Below are positions 7,661 to 8,302 of a DNA stretch of 8,302 nucleotides, piece after piece. The stretch spans positions 1 to 8,302 of the forward strand of contig CANHIV010000024.1 of assembly GCA_947460525.1 (NCBI GenBank). Reading direction: 5' to 3'. The position numbers were made by a program, and so were the translations under genes. The number at the start of each line of letters is the position of its first letter. Position 1 is the first letter of the stretch. The stretch is from Flavobacteriales bacterium (GTDB lineage: Bacteria > Bacteroidota > Bacteroidia > Flavobacteriales_D > Sanyastnellaceae). The notes beneath the pieces were generated by a model. It saw nothing but the letters and a program-made list of their open reading frames with translations, did no database searches and was not told the origin of the DNA.

Positions 7661-8017
7661 ATGAGCTACAGGAAATTACGAGTTTGGCAATGCGCTTTTC
7701 AAGCCAATTTGGTCGTTTATAAAAAGATTAAGCCAAGTCCAATCATTGATCGATCCTTAATGGATCAAACGAGAAGGGCAGCGGTATCTGTTATATTGAA
7801 TATAGCTGAGGGATATTCACGAGATTCACTGAAAGAAAAAGTTCGTTTTTTAGATATAGCCTATGCATCTGCAAATGAGACACAAGCAGCATTGTCAATT
7901 ATCCAAGGATTGTTGGATTCCGAAGATGAGGAATTACAAGAGTTATACAATCGATACGAATCAATTTGCAAACAATTATTCGTGTTCAAACAAAAACTTA
8001 AAACCCACATTGAGTAG
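7661..8017 (+). CDS. Four-helix-bundle protein, S23 / 23S rRNA intervening-sequence family
   Basis: This 118-residue protein matches the small helical family first noted in intervening sequences of 23S rRNA genes and now found widely as standalone genes. Visible hallmarks are the opening YRKLRVWQ (3-10), the central QTRRAAVSVILNIAEGYSR (36-54), LKEKVRFLDIAYASANET (57-74), and a final amphipathic helix with many Leu, Glu and Lys (about 88-116). Four helices fit the length. The accessory protein Avd of diversity-generating retroelements has the same fold, but no reverse transcriptase is in this window. The molecular function of standalone members is not established; nucleic-acid binding is a reasonable guess. 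I place the start at ATG 7661, preceded by A-rich TAACGAAAAA; an in-frame TTG at 7643 would add six residues that lie outside the family pattern. G-rich heptamers flank the gene on both sides. No 23S rRNA sequence is recognisable around it. Confidence 0.85.
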   Translation: MSYRKLRVWQCAFQANLVVYKKIKPSPIIDRSLMDQTRRAAVSVILNIAEGYSRDSLKEKVRFLDIAYASANETQAALSIIQGLLDSEDEELQELYNRYESICKQLFVFKQKLKTHIE

Positions 8018-8028
8018 AGCACTTTTTG

Positions 8029-8175
8029 GGTTTACGGTTTTGGGCTTAGGGTTTACGGTTTGGGGTTTTCGGTTTTGGGTTTATGGTTTGGGGCTTAGGG
8101 TTTGGGGTTTATAGTTTGGGGCTTAGGGTTTTGGGTTTATGGTTTGGAGCTTAGGGTTTTGGGTTTACGGTTTTG
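8029..8175 (+). repeat. G-rich heptamer array, 21 units
   Basis: Starting 12 bases after the stop of the four-helix-bundle gene, 147 bases divide without a single insertion or deletion into 21 heptamers. Most begin GGTTT; all fit RGYTTDN. Call GGTTTTG A, GGTTTAT B, GGTTTGG C and GGCTTAG D. Then B' is GGTTTAC, X is GGTTTTC, c is AGTTTGG and d is AGCTTAG. The order is B' A D B' C X A B C D C B c D A B C d A B' A. From unit 7 on, units repeat in groups of four (A B C D), a 28-bp higher-order period. The array is not coding: a 7-base unit shifts frame at each copy, and the overlapping open frame at 7863-8114 is simply this repeat translated. GG or GGG runs every seven bases give potential for two-layer G-quadruplexes. 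Confidence 0.95.
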
Positions 8176-8194
8176 AGTTGTTGTTATAAAACCG
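8168..8194. other. Hinge hairpin between the two opposed heptamer arrays
   Basis: CGGTTTT (8168-8174) is the reverse complement of AAAACCG (8188-8194), giving a 7-bp stem around a 13-base AT-rich loop. The last G-rich unit forms the left arm and the first C-rich unit most of the right arm. An alternative 5-bp stem, GTTAT/ATAAC, spans 8183-8199. The position marks exactly where the repeat strand switches. Confidence 0.55.
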
Positions 8195-8302
8195 ATAACT
8201 CATCATCCATAACCGATAACCGATAACCCATAACCCATAACCCATAACCGATAACCCATAACCGATAACCCATAACCGATAACCCATAACCCATAACCCA
8301 TA
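8190..8302 (-). repeat. C-rich (inverted) heptamer array, at least 16 units, runs off the window
   Basis: From 8190 to 8301, 112 bases make 16 heptamers with no indels; the array continues past the edge, so its length is unknown. With g for AACCGAT and c for AACCCAT the order is g, AACTCAT, CATCCAT, then g g c c c g c g c g c c c. Only units two and three deviate. On the minus strand the units read GGTTATC and GGTTATG, so they belong to the same GGTT-led heptamer class as the preceding array but lie in the opposite orientation and have a different tail. No gene or open frame of note lies in this stretch. Confidence 0.95.

Noticed and set aside
7661..8017. 23S rRNA intervening sequence, the classic setting of this protein family.
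   Set aside because: No 23S rRNA sequence is recognisable on either side; the flanks are a TetR gene and heptamer repeats.
7863..8114. 83-residue open frame on the plus strand.
   Set aside because: It overlaps the four-helix-bundle gene in another frame, and its second half is simply translated heptamer repeat.
8029..8302. Telomere-like DNA (units resembling TTTAGGG) suggesting eukaryotic sequence or a linear chromosome end.
   Set aside because: The units are degenerate, switch strand within the window and follow directly on bacterial genes. A telomere would keep one orientation and one sequence.
8029..8302. CRISPR array.
   Set aside because: The period is 7 bases with no unique spacers, and no cas genes are present.
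7661..8302. Diversity-generating retroelement, because the four-helix-bundle protein has the Avd fold.
   Set aside because: No reverse transcriptase and no template/variable repeat pair with adenine-specific changes is visible. The standalone family is much commoner.

Overview
The window looks like a chromosomal segment from a Bacteroidota bacterium, probably a flavobacterial or cytophagal type. This rests on several signs: A-rich leaders in place of Shine-Dalgarno sites, short signal peptides ending in -AQ or -GQQ, a periplasmic adaptor made as a lipoprotein, and a TetR-TolC-adaptor-RND gene order common in that phylum. I cannot name a genus.

Layout: 1-143 is a short leader region with a hairpin and perhaps the tail of an upstream gene. 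An outer-membrane beta-barrel protein is encoded at 144-917 (+). A perfect bidirectional terminator (about 936-964) separates it from a convergent four-gene operon on the minus strand, read from 7443 down to 981: a TetR-type regulator, a TolC-type outer-membrane factor, a lipoprotein membrane-fusion protein and an RND permease. The genes overlap or lie 4-8 bases apart. Together they should form a complete envelope-spanning tripartite efflux pump with its own local regulator.

Divergent from the regulator is a small gene, 7661-8017 (+), for a four-helix-bundle protein of the S23 / 23S rRNA intervening-sequence family. It is embedded in unusual DNA. Eight degenerate G-rich heptamers lie upstream (7524-7579). 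Exactly 21 G-rich heptamers follow its stop codon (8029-8175). After a short hinge with a hairpin, at least 16 C-rich heptamers run in the opposite orientation to the end of the window (8190-8302).

The efflux operon and the barrel protein are ordinary. The four-helix-bundle gene with its opposed heptamer arrays is the part most likely to be a little-described element. Nothing in the sequence proves that the protein and the repeats work together. The G-rich array has a 28-bp higher-order pattern, and the C-rich array is built almost entirely from two variants differing at one base.
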